Assembly (NCBI GenBank): GCA_046714215.1
Contig: JBKKBM010000004.1
Location: forward strand, 1-11,074
Direction of reading: 5' to 3'
From: DATLCI01 sp046714215
Lineage (GTDB): Bacteria > Acidobacteriota > Terriglobia > Terriglobales > Acidobacteriaceae
Length of the DNA stretch: 11,074 nt
Shown here: in pieces, positions 1-6,657 of the stretch
How positions within the stretch are numbered: the first letter of the stretch is position 1
Layout: every line of letters starts with the position of its first letter
Program-made: the position numbers and the translations under genes
The notes under the pieces: model-generated
The model's input: the letters and a program-made list of their open reading frames with translations, nothing else
What the model was told of the DNA's origin: nothing
The model's database searches: none

Positions 1-25
1 CGCCTATTGGGGGTCGAACGCGCGT

Positions 26-721
26 CTACAGCGTCTTCAGAAACGCTTTAGCCCTGTCCAAGAGAGGGAATAGCTTCTCCTCGGCCATGAATTCCCGCGA
101 GTGCACGCACCGCCGGCTTCCGCGCAACTTCACCGGATGCTTCAGGTGCAGCATCTCGTGGTACACCAGATAGTCCACTGCATAACGGGGCACCAGGGCC
201 CGGTCAAAGACCTTGCTCACCACAATGGTGTTATGCGCGGGGTCATAGTGGCCCAGGCTCTGCCGTGAGTCGTGATCGCTCCATGTCATCAGCGGACGTG
301 CCAGCAATCCAAAAAAGAACTTCTGATTCAGCTCATCGAAGATCGCTTCCAGGTCATAGTGTCTGCCCTGCGCGCTCCCGATCTTCTTCCGTCCTCGTAT
401 CTGCCGGATGAGGTGTGCCTTCATCGTCAAGTCGTGGCTCGCGATGTACCGGCGATACCTCGCTGCCCGCGCCGGCTCGATGGGCTTGCGATACACCTTG
501 GCCAGCAGGATGTGCGCAATGGCTGCGAGCACCGGCGCCGGCGCCCCCTCCAGCAGGTCAGAGAGCCGCACCAGAACCTTGCCCTGGCGCAGCCGGATGG
601 TGTTGTTGATATTGGTGAAGTGGTAGAACGTCACCTGGAACTCAGGCAGCGGCGCCCGCGGACGCACCTCCCGGTAACCCCGCTCGAATAATTCGACCAA
701 CGCTGGATGCTTGCTCGGCAA
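26..721 (-). CDS. SprT-like zinc metallopeptidase (231 aa)
   Basis: Likely a zinc-dependent protease of the SprT/YgjP-like group. The C-terminal half carries the metal site: HEMLH at residues 188-192 (HExxH, with Glu189 as catalytic base) and a probable third ligand, His207, in the family-typical H-x-x-x-F arrangement (HSREF). The segment before it (about 125-175) reads like the SprT beta-hairpin region. The N-terminal 110 residues are basic and not recognised. No signal peptide or membrane segment is visible, so it should be cytoplasmic. The start is TTG; no in-frame ATG exists between the preceding gene's stop and this point, and AAGGG lies about 8 bases upstream, which supports TTG. It follows the upstream gene by 57 bp on the same strand and is the last visible gene of the uvrA cluster. 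In eukaryotes SPRTN-type members digest DNA-protein crosslinks; the role of bacterial members is poorly known, so substrate and function here are inference. A YgjP-type protein is the main alternative. Confidence 0.8.
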   Translation of the reverse strand: MPSKHPALVELFERGYREVRPRAPLPEFQVTFYHFTNINNTIRLRQGKVLVRLSDLLEGAPAPVLAAIAHILLAKVYRKPIEPARAARYRRYIASHDLTMKAHLIRQIRGRKKIGSAQGRHYDLEAIFDELNQKFFFGLLARPLMTWSDHDSRQSLGHYDPAHNTIVVSKVFDRALVPRYAVDYLVYHEMLHLKHPVKLRGSRRCVHSREFMAEEKLFPLLDRAKAFLKTL

Positions 722-778
722 CGCCCACGACCCTTGGTTATTAGCTCGACGCTTTCCGACCGAAATGCTTTCCGATTT

Positions 779-1324
779 CTACTTCTTCTTTTTAGCGGCT
801 TCAGCCCTCTGGTTCTGCTCGTCCATCAGGTCGCGTGCGGTATCCAATCCCGCGTTCACCGTCTCGATCGCCGAATCCAGCGGAAACTCGATCGCTTTCA
901 TCTCCGCCGCTATCTTCGCGTCGGCCAGGTCCGTCTGCTTGATCGCGCGCAACTTCAACTGCCACTCCGTGTATGCCTCGATCACTTCCTTCAAAGGCTT
1001 CCGCAGGTCGTTCTTCTGCCGCGAATACATGTCCAGGTTCCGGTCCAGTTCATCCGCGATCTTCTCGAAGTCTTCTACCAGGTCGTGCACTTGCTTGCCG
1101 CGCGTGCTTGCCAGCTTCGGATCCGCCCGCAGCTGCTCGATGGCCAGCATCCGCACCCGCCCGAACTTTACCAGCAGCTTGATGCGCTTTACTGGCTCCT
1201 GCGTCACCTCTCGCAGTTGGTCCACTTCGGCTTCCGTCAGCGGATCACGCCGCGTCTGCGCCGTGGTAGACCCGGCCATCAGCAACATCGCCAGCAGCAC
1301 CACTACCGCGCTTCGTCTTCTCAT
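779..1324 (-). CDS. Small secreted alpha-helical protein, unknown function (181 aa)
   Basis: I do not recognise a family. The N-terminus is a clear signal peptide: a run of arginines, a hydrophobic core of about 14 residues and an AQT-type cleavage region near residue 23. The mature part is highly charged, without cysteines, rich in Leu/Glu/Lys/Asp, and should be almost entirely helical, possibly coiled coil. It ends in a four-lysine tail. I chose ATG at 1324 rather than a TTG one codon earlier because GAGGA lies 8 bases upstream of the ATG. The gene starts 5 bp after the stop of the previous small secreted protein, so the two are almost certainly co-transcribed and probably co-translated. 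Similar size, export signal and helical make-up suggest the two act in the same compartment, but no function can be given. Confidence 0.82.
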   Translation of the reverse strand: MRRRSAVVVLLAMLLMAGSTTAQTRRDPLTEAEVDQLREVTQEPVKRIKLLVKFGRVRMLAIEQLRADPKLASTRGKQVHDLVEDFEKIADELDRNLDMYSRQKNDLRKPLKEVIEAYTEWQLKLRAIKQTDLADAKIAAEMKAIEFPLDSAIETVNAGLDTARDLMDEQNQRAEAAKKKK

Positions 1325-1329
1325 CAACG

Positions 1330-1773
1330 TTATCCTCGCTTCAGAAAATACTCCAAAAGCTCTTTGCGGATCTCATCCAGCTTCTCCACCGCGGCTTTCA
1401 CCGGCGGACGGTCTTCCACCGCCAGCGTTCGCTCTACTTCTTCCAACCGCCGCGCCGTCTTCCGTAGATTGATCTCCGTGTCCTTGGTCTTCTTGTTCTT
1501 TAATTTGGCCGCGGCTGATGCCTTTTCCGCGTACGCCAGCAATTGCTTGATACTCTCCAGCGCCGCGTCAGGCTGCCCGTCAGTGAACTGGCGGTTGGCC
1601 TGTTCGGTCAACTCCTGCGCGATCTGCGAATAGATCTTGCCCCGGTCGTGGTCCTTCATCCCCTCGGCTTTCGTCTTCATCCGTTCGATCTCAGCCAGCT
1701 CGGACGCCTCCGTCTGCCCCACCCCCACCGACGTCGCTCCCAGCAGCATCATGATCAGCAATAGGGTTCTCAT
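1330..1773 (-). CDS. Small secreted alpha-helical protein, unknown function (147 aa)
   Basis: No family is recognised. From the chosen ATG the protein begins with a short basic n-region and a hydrophobic stretch (residues 4-18) ending in a GVGQT-type cleavage site, i.e. a Sec signal peptide. The open frame extends 20 codons further upstream, but that extension is charged, lies within the end of the TPR gene and would bury the signal peptide, so it is rejected. The mature chain is helical and charged. Its central part (about residues 45-85) looks like one degenerate TPR-like helical hairpin, consistent with its TPR neighbour. It starts 2 bp after the TPR gene's stop, with only a weak purine-rich GAAGAAG sequence as ribosome binding site, so translational coupling is likely. 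A periplasmic or envelope role next to the TPR protein is inference. Confidence 0.82.
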   Translation of the reverse strand: MRTLLLIMMLLGATSVGVGQTEASELAEIERMKTKAEGMKDHDRGKIYSQIAQELTEQANRQFTDGQPDAALESIKQLLAYAEKASAAAKLKNKKTKDTEINLRKTARRLEEVERTLAVEDRPPVKAAVEKLDEIRKELLEYFLKRG

Positions 1774-1775
1774 CG

Positions 1776-3173
1776 TCACTTCTTCTTCGCCGCGTCCGGA
1801 TCGATCGCGATCAGCCGGTGCCGCGCCTGCCACTCCTGGTCGGGAAACTTGCCTTGCGCCGCTCCCAGGAACTTGCGATAGTTCTCCGCCGCTTCCTTGA
1901 ACGCCTTTAGATTATCGTATGCCGTCGCCCGCAGAAAATATGTGCCCGGCGTCTCTGTCGCAAACTTCGCCCGCTCGTCCAGCGCCCTGATTACCAGCCC
2001 GTACTTCTTGTTCTGCGCCGTCACCATCGCGAACTCGCCGTAAGTCTCACCGTGTTTCGGTTCCAACTTGATGGCCTTGAAGAACTCGGCTTCCGCCTCC
2101 GGAAACTTCCGTTGCTTGGTCAGCACCCGCGCCAGATCCCGATGCGCCCCCGCATCCTGCGGCGCCGCCTTCACCAGCGCGCGATAACGCTCCTCCGCCT
2201 CGGGATATTTCTTCGCCTCGCCATACATCGCCGCCACGGCGTGCAACAGGTCGCGATCATTCGGATTTGCCTTTAACCCGGCTTCAAAGTGTCCCAGCGC
2301 GGCTTCGGTTTTTCCCGCCTTCATGAACAAGCGTCCCAATTGCAGATTCGCCGCAACGTTTTCTGGCGCCGCTTCGAGATACGCGCGCAAGAACGCCTCC
2401 GCATCACTCAGCCGGTTCGTCTGAGTATAAAGATTGATCAGCCCGGCCATGGCATCCGTCGATTTCGCATCCAGCACCAACGCCTGCTTATATTCCGCCT
2501 CCGCTGCAGCGGCATCTGTCCTTTCCAGCAGATGCGCCAGTGAAAGGTGCGGCTCCGCGTCCTTGGCATCCAGCTTCGCTGCCGCGCGGTAGGCCGCGAT
2601 CGCCTCCGTCGGCGCGGATGTCTGTAAAACTCGTCCCAGACTCAGCCACGCGCGATAGGGCCCTGTCGAATCCTTCGAATCCGGCTTCAACGTCGTCGCC
2701 GCGCGCAGATACTTAGCCGCTTCATCGTTCTGGCCCGCCCCCGCCAGCAGGATACCCAGATTCAGGTTCGCTTCTTGCACGCTCGGCTTGATGGCTACAG
2801 ATTTCTTGTACGCCTCGATCGACTCGGTTCGGCGTCCCGTCACGTTGAAGACGTAACCCAGGTCAAACCATGCTCGATAATCCCGCGGGTCCGTCGCCAC
2901 TACTTTTTGCAGCAGCGACTCGGCCAGCGCATAGTCGCGCTTCTCGATCGCTGTCTCCGCTTGGATCACCGCGGGCGCTACCGACGCATCCTCTTCCGCC
3001 ACGCGCACCTTGCGCACCGTCTTGCTGGTGTTGCGGCCTTTGGTTGTCTTGGCCTCGCCGATCTGCGTCTCTACGCCCGGCTTGGCTTGGGCGAACGCCA
3101 CCACCCCGCCCGCGCTCATACCCAGCGCCGCCGTGAGAAAGACTCCTAAATTAAGCCTTACTCTTGCGTCCAT
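1776..3173 (-). CDS. Secreted tetratricopeptide-repeat protein (465 aa)
   Basis: A TPR solenoid with an export signal. Residues 1-30 form a signal peptide (basic start, hydrophobic 9-27, AFAQA cleavage region), followed by a basic Thr/Lys-rich linker to about 65. From there to about 440 I count roughly eleven TPR units of about 34 residues, with the usual pattern of small residues in helix A (e.g. WFDLGYVF, NLNLGILL, NLQLGRLF) and a Pro near each unit end (ATDPRD, AIKPSV, KANPND, KLEPKH). The end is lysine-rich. TPR solenoids bind partner proteins, so this is probably a scaffold in the periplasm or outer envelope; the partner is unknown. Its start overlaps the last 23 bases of uvrA, so the two genes are linked in transcription. 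The ribosome binding site is weak (GGAAA about 11 bases upstream). The signal peptide and TPR architecture are secure; any specific role is not. Confidence 0.9.
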   Translation of the reverse strand: MDARVRLNLGVFLTAALGMSAGGVVAFAQAKPGVETQIGEAKTTKGRNTSKTVRKVRVAEEDASVAPAVIQAETAIEKRDYALAESLLQKVVATDPRDYRAWFDLGYVFNVTGRRTESIEAYKKSVAIKPSVQEANLNLGILLAGAGQNDEAAKYLRAATTLKPDSKDSTGPYRAWLSLGRVLQTSAPTEAIAAYRAAAKLDAKDAEPHLSLAHLLERTDAAAAEAEYKQALVLDAKSTDAMAGLINLYTQTNRLSDAEAFLRAYLEAAPENVAANLQLGRLFMKAGKTEAALGHFEAGLKANPNDRDLLHAVAAMYGEAKKYPEAEERYRALVKAAPQDAGAHRDLARVLTKQRKFPEAEAEFFKAIKLEPKHGETYGEFAMVTAQNKKYGLVIRALDERAKFATETPGTYFLRATAYDNLKAFKEAAENYRKFLGAAQGKFPDQEWQARHRLIAIDPDAAKKK

Positions 3174-6150
3174 TGCGTAAAAGATTTCCGTTCTTAGTTA
3201 GGATGCGCGCCAGCCATTGTCCGGTATGCGATTTCTTCGCCTTGGCGACGTCTTCCGGTGTCCCCGTATCCACCACTTCGCCGCCCCGGATACCGCCTTC
3301 CGGCCCCAGGTCGATGACCCAATCCGCCGTCTTGATCACGTCCAGGTTGTGCTCGATCACCACGATCGACCCACCCGTATCCAGCAGCCGCCGGAACGCG
3401 AACAGCAGCTTGCCTACATCGTCAAAGTGCAGTCCCGTGGTCGGCTCATCAAATATATATAACGTCCGATTCGCCTTTTTGTTCTTCTCCGCGCCCTCGG
3501 TACCGGGCCGTCCCGCCGGCGCAAACTCCCTTCGCGGCTGCAGATGCGCGGCCAGCTTCATGCGCTGGGCCTCGCCACCGCTCAACGTGGTGGCTGATTG
3601 TCCCAGCCGCAGATACCCCAGCCCCACCTCTTCCAGCACTTTCAGCTTATCCACCAACTTGGGCACGGCGGCAAAGAATCCCAACGCCTCTTTCACCGTC
3701 AGGCTCAGTACCTCATGGATGTTCTTGCCCTTGTACCGAACTTCGAGCACGCCCGGTTTGAAGCGCGTGCCTTTACATTCCTCGCAGATCAGTTCCACGT
3801 CCGCCAGAAACTGCATCTCCACCGTCACTGTGCCGTCGCCCTGGCAGGTCTCGCACCGCCCGCCGGGGATGTTGAACGAAAAGTGTCCCGCGGCGTAGCC
3901 TCGCTTGGCCGCTTCCGGCGTGTCCGAGAATGTCTCACGGATCAGGTCAAACGCCTTGATATATGTGACGGGATTCGACCGCGGCGTGCGCCCGATCGGC
4001 GATTGATCCACCAGCACCACGTCGCTTAGGAACTGCGTGCCCTCCAGCTTGTCGTACGACCCCAACGCCGAGTTCCCGGTATTCACGCCCAGCGCCGAGG
4101 CCAGTGCCTTGTACAGCACATCGTGGATCAACGTCGATTTTCCCGACCCCGAGACGCCCGTGATCGCCACCAGCATGCCCAGCGGGAAGGTCACATTCAC
4201 TTTCTTCAGGTTGTGCGCGCGGACGTTCGTCAGTTTCAACTGCTGCGGCCCCGGCTTCCGCCGCGCCGGCGGCATCTGGATGCGCAGCTCGTCGGCCAGA
4301 TATTTTCCCGTCAGCGAACCGGGGAACTTCTTCAACTCCGCAAACGTCCCCGCCGCCATCACTTTGCCGCCATGCTCGCCCGCACCCGGCCCCAGATCAA
4401 GGATCCGGTCCGCCGCCCGCATCACCTCGGCGTCATGCTCGACGACCAAGATCGTGTTACCCAGGTCGCGCAGGTCATGCAGTATACGGATCAGCCGTTC
4501 TGTATCGCGGCTATGCAGCCCGATCGAGGGCTCGTCCAGCACATATAGCGCGCCCACCAGCCGCGAAGCCAATGACGTCGCCAACTGGATACGCTGCGCC
4601 TCTCCGCCCGACAGCGTCGACGACAAGCGTTCCAGCGTCAGATATTCCAGTCCCACATTGTTCAGGAACTTCAGTCGGTCGCGCACTTCGATCAGAATCT
4701 TGTCCGCGATGTCCGCTTCCTCGCGCGTCAGCTTTACCACTTGGAAGAATTTCGCCGCATCTTCCACCGTCATGGCCACGGCGTCGCAAATGCTCTTGCC
4801 GCCGATGCGTACCGTGCGCGCCTCCGCCCGCAGGCGTTGCCCCTTGCAATCCGGACACAGCGCATACCCGCGATATCGGCTCAGGAACACCCGCACATGC
4901 AGCTTGTACTTTTTGCGCTCCAGATGCGCGAAGAAGCCCTGCACTCCCGGGAAATCGCCGTCACCCTCCAGCACCAGGGTCTGCTGGTCCAGGTCAAGCT
5001 CGTCCCACGGCACATCGAGCGGCAAGTCATGTTCCTTGGCCGCACGCTTCAACTCGGTGTACAACGCACGATACTTCGGCTTGGTCCACGGCTCGATGGC
5101 GCCATCGTTCAACGTGCGCGTCTTGTCCGGGATCACCAGGTCGAGATCAAAGTCGATGGTGTTGCCAAAACCCTGGCACCGCGGACACGCGCCAAAGGGA
5201 TTATTGAAGGAGAACAGCCGCGGCTCCGGCTCCTCGTACCGCAACAGGCACTTCTTGCATTCAAAGCGCTGGGAGAAGCGCAGTCGCTCGCCGGCTTCCT
5301 CGCGCGGCACAATTTCCACGACGATCTCGCTGGCCTCGCGATACGCGATCTCCACGCCATCCACCAACCGCGCCCGCGTCTCCGTGTCCACCGCCACCGC
5401 AATGCGGTCCACCAGCGCGTCCAACGGCTGGGTGAAGTCAATGTCCAGCAGTGACTCGGGCGTCGAAAATTCAAAGATCTTGCCGTTCTGGTACAGACGC
5501 GTGAAGCCGCGTTTGCGCAGATCGAACAGCCGGCCCTTCAGATTTTCCACGTGCGCCGCCGCCATCGCCTCTTCTGCCGTGCGCAACGCCTTCTGCGAGA
5601 TCCGTTTCTTAGGCTTTTCTTCTACCGCCGCCGGCGGTACCGTCGCCCGGACAGGAAAGAGCAGATGCAGCCGCGCCCCCTCGCCCAGCTTCAGGATGGC
5701 CGCGGCCACTTCATCCACTGTGTCTTTCTTCACCGCCCCGCCGCATTGCAGGCAATAGGTCGTCCCCACGCGCGCGTACAGCAGCCGGAGATAGTCATAG
5801 ATCTCGGTCGCGGTGGCGACGGTCGAGCGCGGATTGCGGGTGGAATTCTTTTGTCGGATGGCGATCGCCGGCGCGATCCCCTCGATCACATCTACATCCG
5901 GCTTCTCAATGCGCTCCAGAAATTGCCGCGCATACGCCGATAGCGACTCCACATACCGGCGCTGGCCCTCCGCGTAGATAGTGTCAAAGGCGAGGGAAGA
6001 CTTACCGGAACCGGAAACACCGGTCACCACCGTCAATTGGTTGTGAGGGATCTCAAAGTCGATGTTCTTGAGGTTATGGACCCGCGCCCCGCGGACAACG
6101 ATGCTTTCACTTTCCCCGGAAGCCAGAAAACGCGGTAAGGACGATGCCAT
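3151..6150 (-). CDS. uvrA: UvrA, excinuclease ABC subunit A (999 aa)
   Basis: The damage-recognition ATPase of nucleotide excision repair, which loads UvrB on damaged DNA in the cytoplasm. Two ABC ATPase modules are complete: Walker A at 44-51 (GVSGSGKS) and 665-672; signature LSGGE at 513-517 and 856-860; Walker B ending in Asp539-Glu540 and Asp901-Glu902; switch histidines in VEHD (570-573) and IEHN (932-935). The zinc modules are intact: C298/C301/C322/C325 and C766/C769/C789/C792, plus CxxC pairs at 133/136 and 432/435. The long insert between about 140 and 290 corresponds to the UvrB-binding and insertion domains, so this is a true UvrA rather than the shortened UvrA2. At 999 residues it is longer than the usual 940 or so, partly because of about 18 extra charged residues (roughly 874-893) between the second signature and Walker B. 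A good promoter lies upstream, with no obvious LexA operator. It heads the cluster with the TPR, two secreted and SprT-like genes. Confidence 0.98.
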   Translation of the reverse strand: MASSLPRFLASGESESIVVRGARVHNLKNIDFEIPHNQLTVVTGVSGSGKSSLAFDTIYAEGQRRYVESLSAYARQFLERIEKPDVDVIEGIAPAIAIRQKNSTRNPRSTVATATEIYDYLRLLYARVGTTYCLQCGGAVKKDTVDEVAAAILKLGEGARLHLLFPVRATVPPAAVEEKPKKRISQKALRTAEEAMAAAHVENLKGRLFDLRKRGFTRLYQNGKIFEFSTPESLLDIDFTQPLDALVDRIAVAVDTETRARLVDGVEIAYREASEIVVEIVPREEAGERLRFSQRFECKKCLLRYEEPEPRLFSFNNPFGACPRCQGFGNTIDFDLDLVIPDKTRTLNDGAIEPWTKPKYRALYTELKRAAKEHDLPLDVPWDELDLDQQTLVLEGDGDFPGVQGFFAHLERKKYKLHVRVFLSRYRGYALCPDCKGQRLRAEARTVRIGGKSICDAVAMTVEDAAKFFQVVKLTREEADIADKILIEVRDRLKFLNNVGLEYLTLERLSSTLSGGEAQRIQLATSLASRLVGALYVLDEPSIGLHSRDTERLIRILHDLRDLGNTILVVEHDAEVMRAADRILDLGPGAGEHGGKVMAAGTFAELKKFPGSLTGKYLADELRIQMPPARRKPGPQQLKLTNVRAHNLKKVNVTFPLGMLVAITGVSGSGKSTLIHDVLYKALASALGVNTGNSALGSYDKLEGTQFLSDVVLVDQSPIGRTPRSNPVTYIKAFDLIRETFSDTPEAAKRGYAAGHFSFNIPGGRCETCQGDGTVTVEMQFLADVELICEECKGTRFKPGVLEVRYKGKNIHEVLSLTVKEALGFFAAVPKLVDKLKVLEEVGLGYLRLGQSATTLSGGEAQRMKLAAHLQPRREFAPAGRPGTEGAEKNKKANRTLYIFDEPTTGLHFDDVGKLLFAFRRLLDTGGSIVVIEHNLDVIKTADWVIDLGPEGGIRGGEVVDTGTPEDVAKAKKSHTGQWLARILTKNGNLLRNGRKSKA

Positions 6151-6208
6151 GTGAGTAGGTCCCGCAGCAGCGCCCCAGACGGCGGCAAAATGCCCTGCGG
6201 AATTCTTT

Positions 6209-6236
6209 ATTATACGGGATTCAGAGGCACTGTCAT
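6209..6236 (-). promoter_or_regulatory. Probable sigma70-type promoter of uvrA
   Basis: Read on the minus strand, ATGACA (6236-6231; 5 of 6 against TTGACA) is followed by 16 bases and a perfect TATAAT (6214-6209). Transcription would start near 6202, leaving about 50 bases of leader before the uvrA ATG. The leader has only a poor Shine-Dalgarno (CGGGACC). I saw no CTG-N10-CAG or GAAC-N4-GTTC operator around it, so SOS control by those known LexA classes is not supported; an acidobacterial LexA site of another type cannot be excluded. The -35 hexamer is the terminal TGTCAT of the neighbouring dispersed repeat. Confidence 0.65.
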
Positions 6237-6290
6237 CTGAGCGGAGCGCGACCCGTGAGGGAGCGCGCAGTCGAAGGACCTATGTATTTG
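6231..6290. repeat. Dispersed intergenic repeat of the TGTCAT-CTGAGCG...GAAGGACC type
   Basis: The stretch begins TGTCATCTGAGCGGAGCG and ends GTCGAAGGACCTATG. From memory this matches a family of short non-coding repeats (usually TGTCATCCTGAGCG...CGAAGGACC) scattered through acidobacterial and some other environmental genomes; here one C seems missing after TGTCAT. The middle can fold: CCC and GGG flank a GTGA loop, with GCGCG and CGCGC outside after a small internal loop. Only one copy is in the window, so the repeat status rests on recollection and not on a comparison here. Confidence 0.5.
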
Positions 6291-6356
6291 GTTCTGCTCT
6301 GGCACCGTCCGCCAGGAAAAGTCCCGTCGCCAAAACTGGAATCTCTATCTGGGAGG

Positions 6357-6410
6357 GGCATGACTTCAGTCGTGCCAAGCAGCCGGTTATCAATCCGGCT
6401 TTAGCCGCTG
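6357..6410. repeat. Cluster of small inverted repeats between cox operon and uvrA
   Basis: Three adjacent hairpin-capable segments: GGCATGAC-TTCA-GTCGTGCC (6357-6376, 8-bp stem with one G-T pair), AGCCGG-N8-CCGGCT (6381-6400, perfect 6-bp stem), and CGGC-TTTA-GCCG (6396-6407). The last two share bases, so they are alternative folds. None is followed by a T-run on the minus strand, so a classical intrinsic terminator for the cox operon is not shown, though the position 34-87 bp after the last cox-operon stop would suit transcript end stabilisation. The segment AGCC-GCTGAGGTAACGA resembles another acidobacterial intergenic repeat I recall. This, the TGTCAT repeat and the uvrA promoter account for most of the 293-bp gap; no gene is visible in it. 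Confidence 0.5.
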
Positions 6411-6443
6411 AGGTAACGATTCTGCTTTGAAAGTGCACTCGCT

Positions 6444-6647
6444 TTACCGCCGGTACCGATACGCCAGCCCCGCAAACCCCAGCATCACCGCCAGCGACGG
6501 CACCATCAACACGATAATCCCTCGCCGCAGCGCCCGTTGGCTCCGCTCCGGCGCGGCCGCCGCCGAGTTCGTACACGTCGAACACCCCTGGGCGAACGCG
6601 GGGAAGCTCGCCACCAACAGCACGAAAATAGCCAATAGTCGTTTCAT
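6444..6647 (-). CDS. Small exported membrane protein with CxxC, cox operon (67 aa)
   Basis: Too small for firm family assignment. Residues 1-19 are a clean signal peptide (MKRLLAIFVLLVASFPAFA), followed at once by CSTC (Cys22 and Cys25), a short Ala/Pro/Arg linker and one membrane helix (about 43-63) ending in a positive YRYRR tail. The expected topology is a periplasmic dithiol anchored to the membrane. An ATG 7 codons upstream would overlap ctaE by 11 bp and put charged residues in front of the signal peptide, so I prefer this start, 10 bp after the ctaE stop, with GAAGTGA as a weak ribosome binding site. Its place as last gene of the oxidase operon suggests a role in oxidase assembly, copper handling or subunit stability. 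That is inference; the protein is not a recognised CtaF/subunit IV, CtaG or Sco. Confidence 0.75.
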   Translation of the reverse strand: MKRLLAIFVLLVASFPAFAQGCSTCTNSAAAAPERSQRALRRGIIVLMVPSLAVMLGFAGLAYRYRR

Positions 6648-6657
6648 TTCGTAAACG

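Noticed and set aside
707..1633. 308-codon plus-strand open frame
   Set aside because: Antisense to two small genes that have signal peptides, tight spacing and ribosome binding sites; its product is Arg/Leu/His-rich shadow sequence.
1774..1833. 20-codon upstream extension of the 147-aa secreted protein
   Set aside because: It would bury a clear signal peptide and lies in the coding end of the TPR gene; the ATG at 1773 is the sensible start.
4037..5758. 573-codon plus-strand open frame
   Set aside because: It lies wholly antisense to uvrA, its product is Ser/Arg-rich with no domain, and the minus-strand protein is unmistakable; it is a G+C-driven shadow.
6151..6240. LexA/SOS box upstream of uvrA
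   Set aside because: Looked for the enteric CTG-N10-CAG and Bacillus-type GAAC-N4-GTTC patterns on both strands and saw neither.
6280..6585. 101-codon minus-strand frame over the cox/uvrA gap
   Set aside because: It overlaps the 67-aa membrane protein gene in another frame and runs through repeat sequence; no ribosome binding site or protein-like content.
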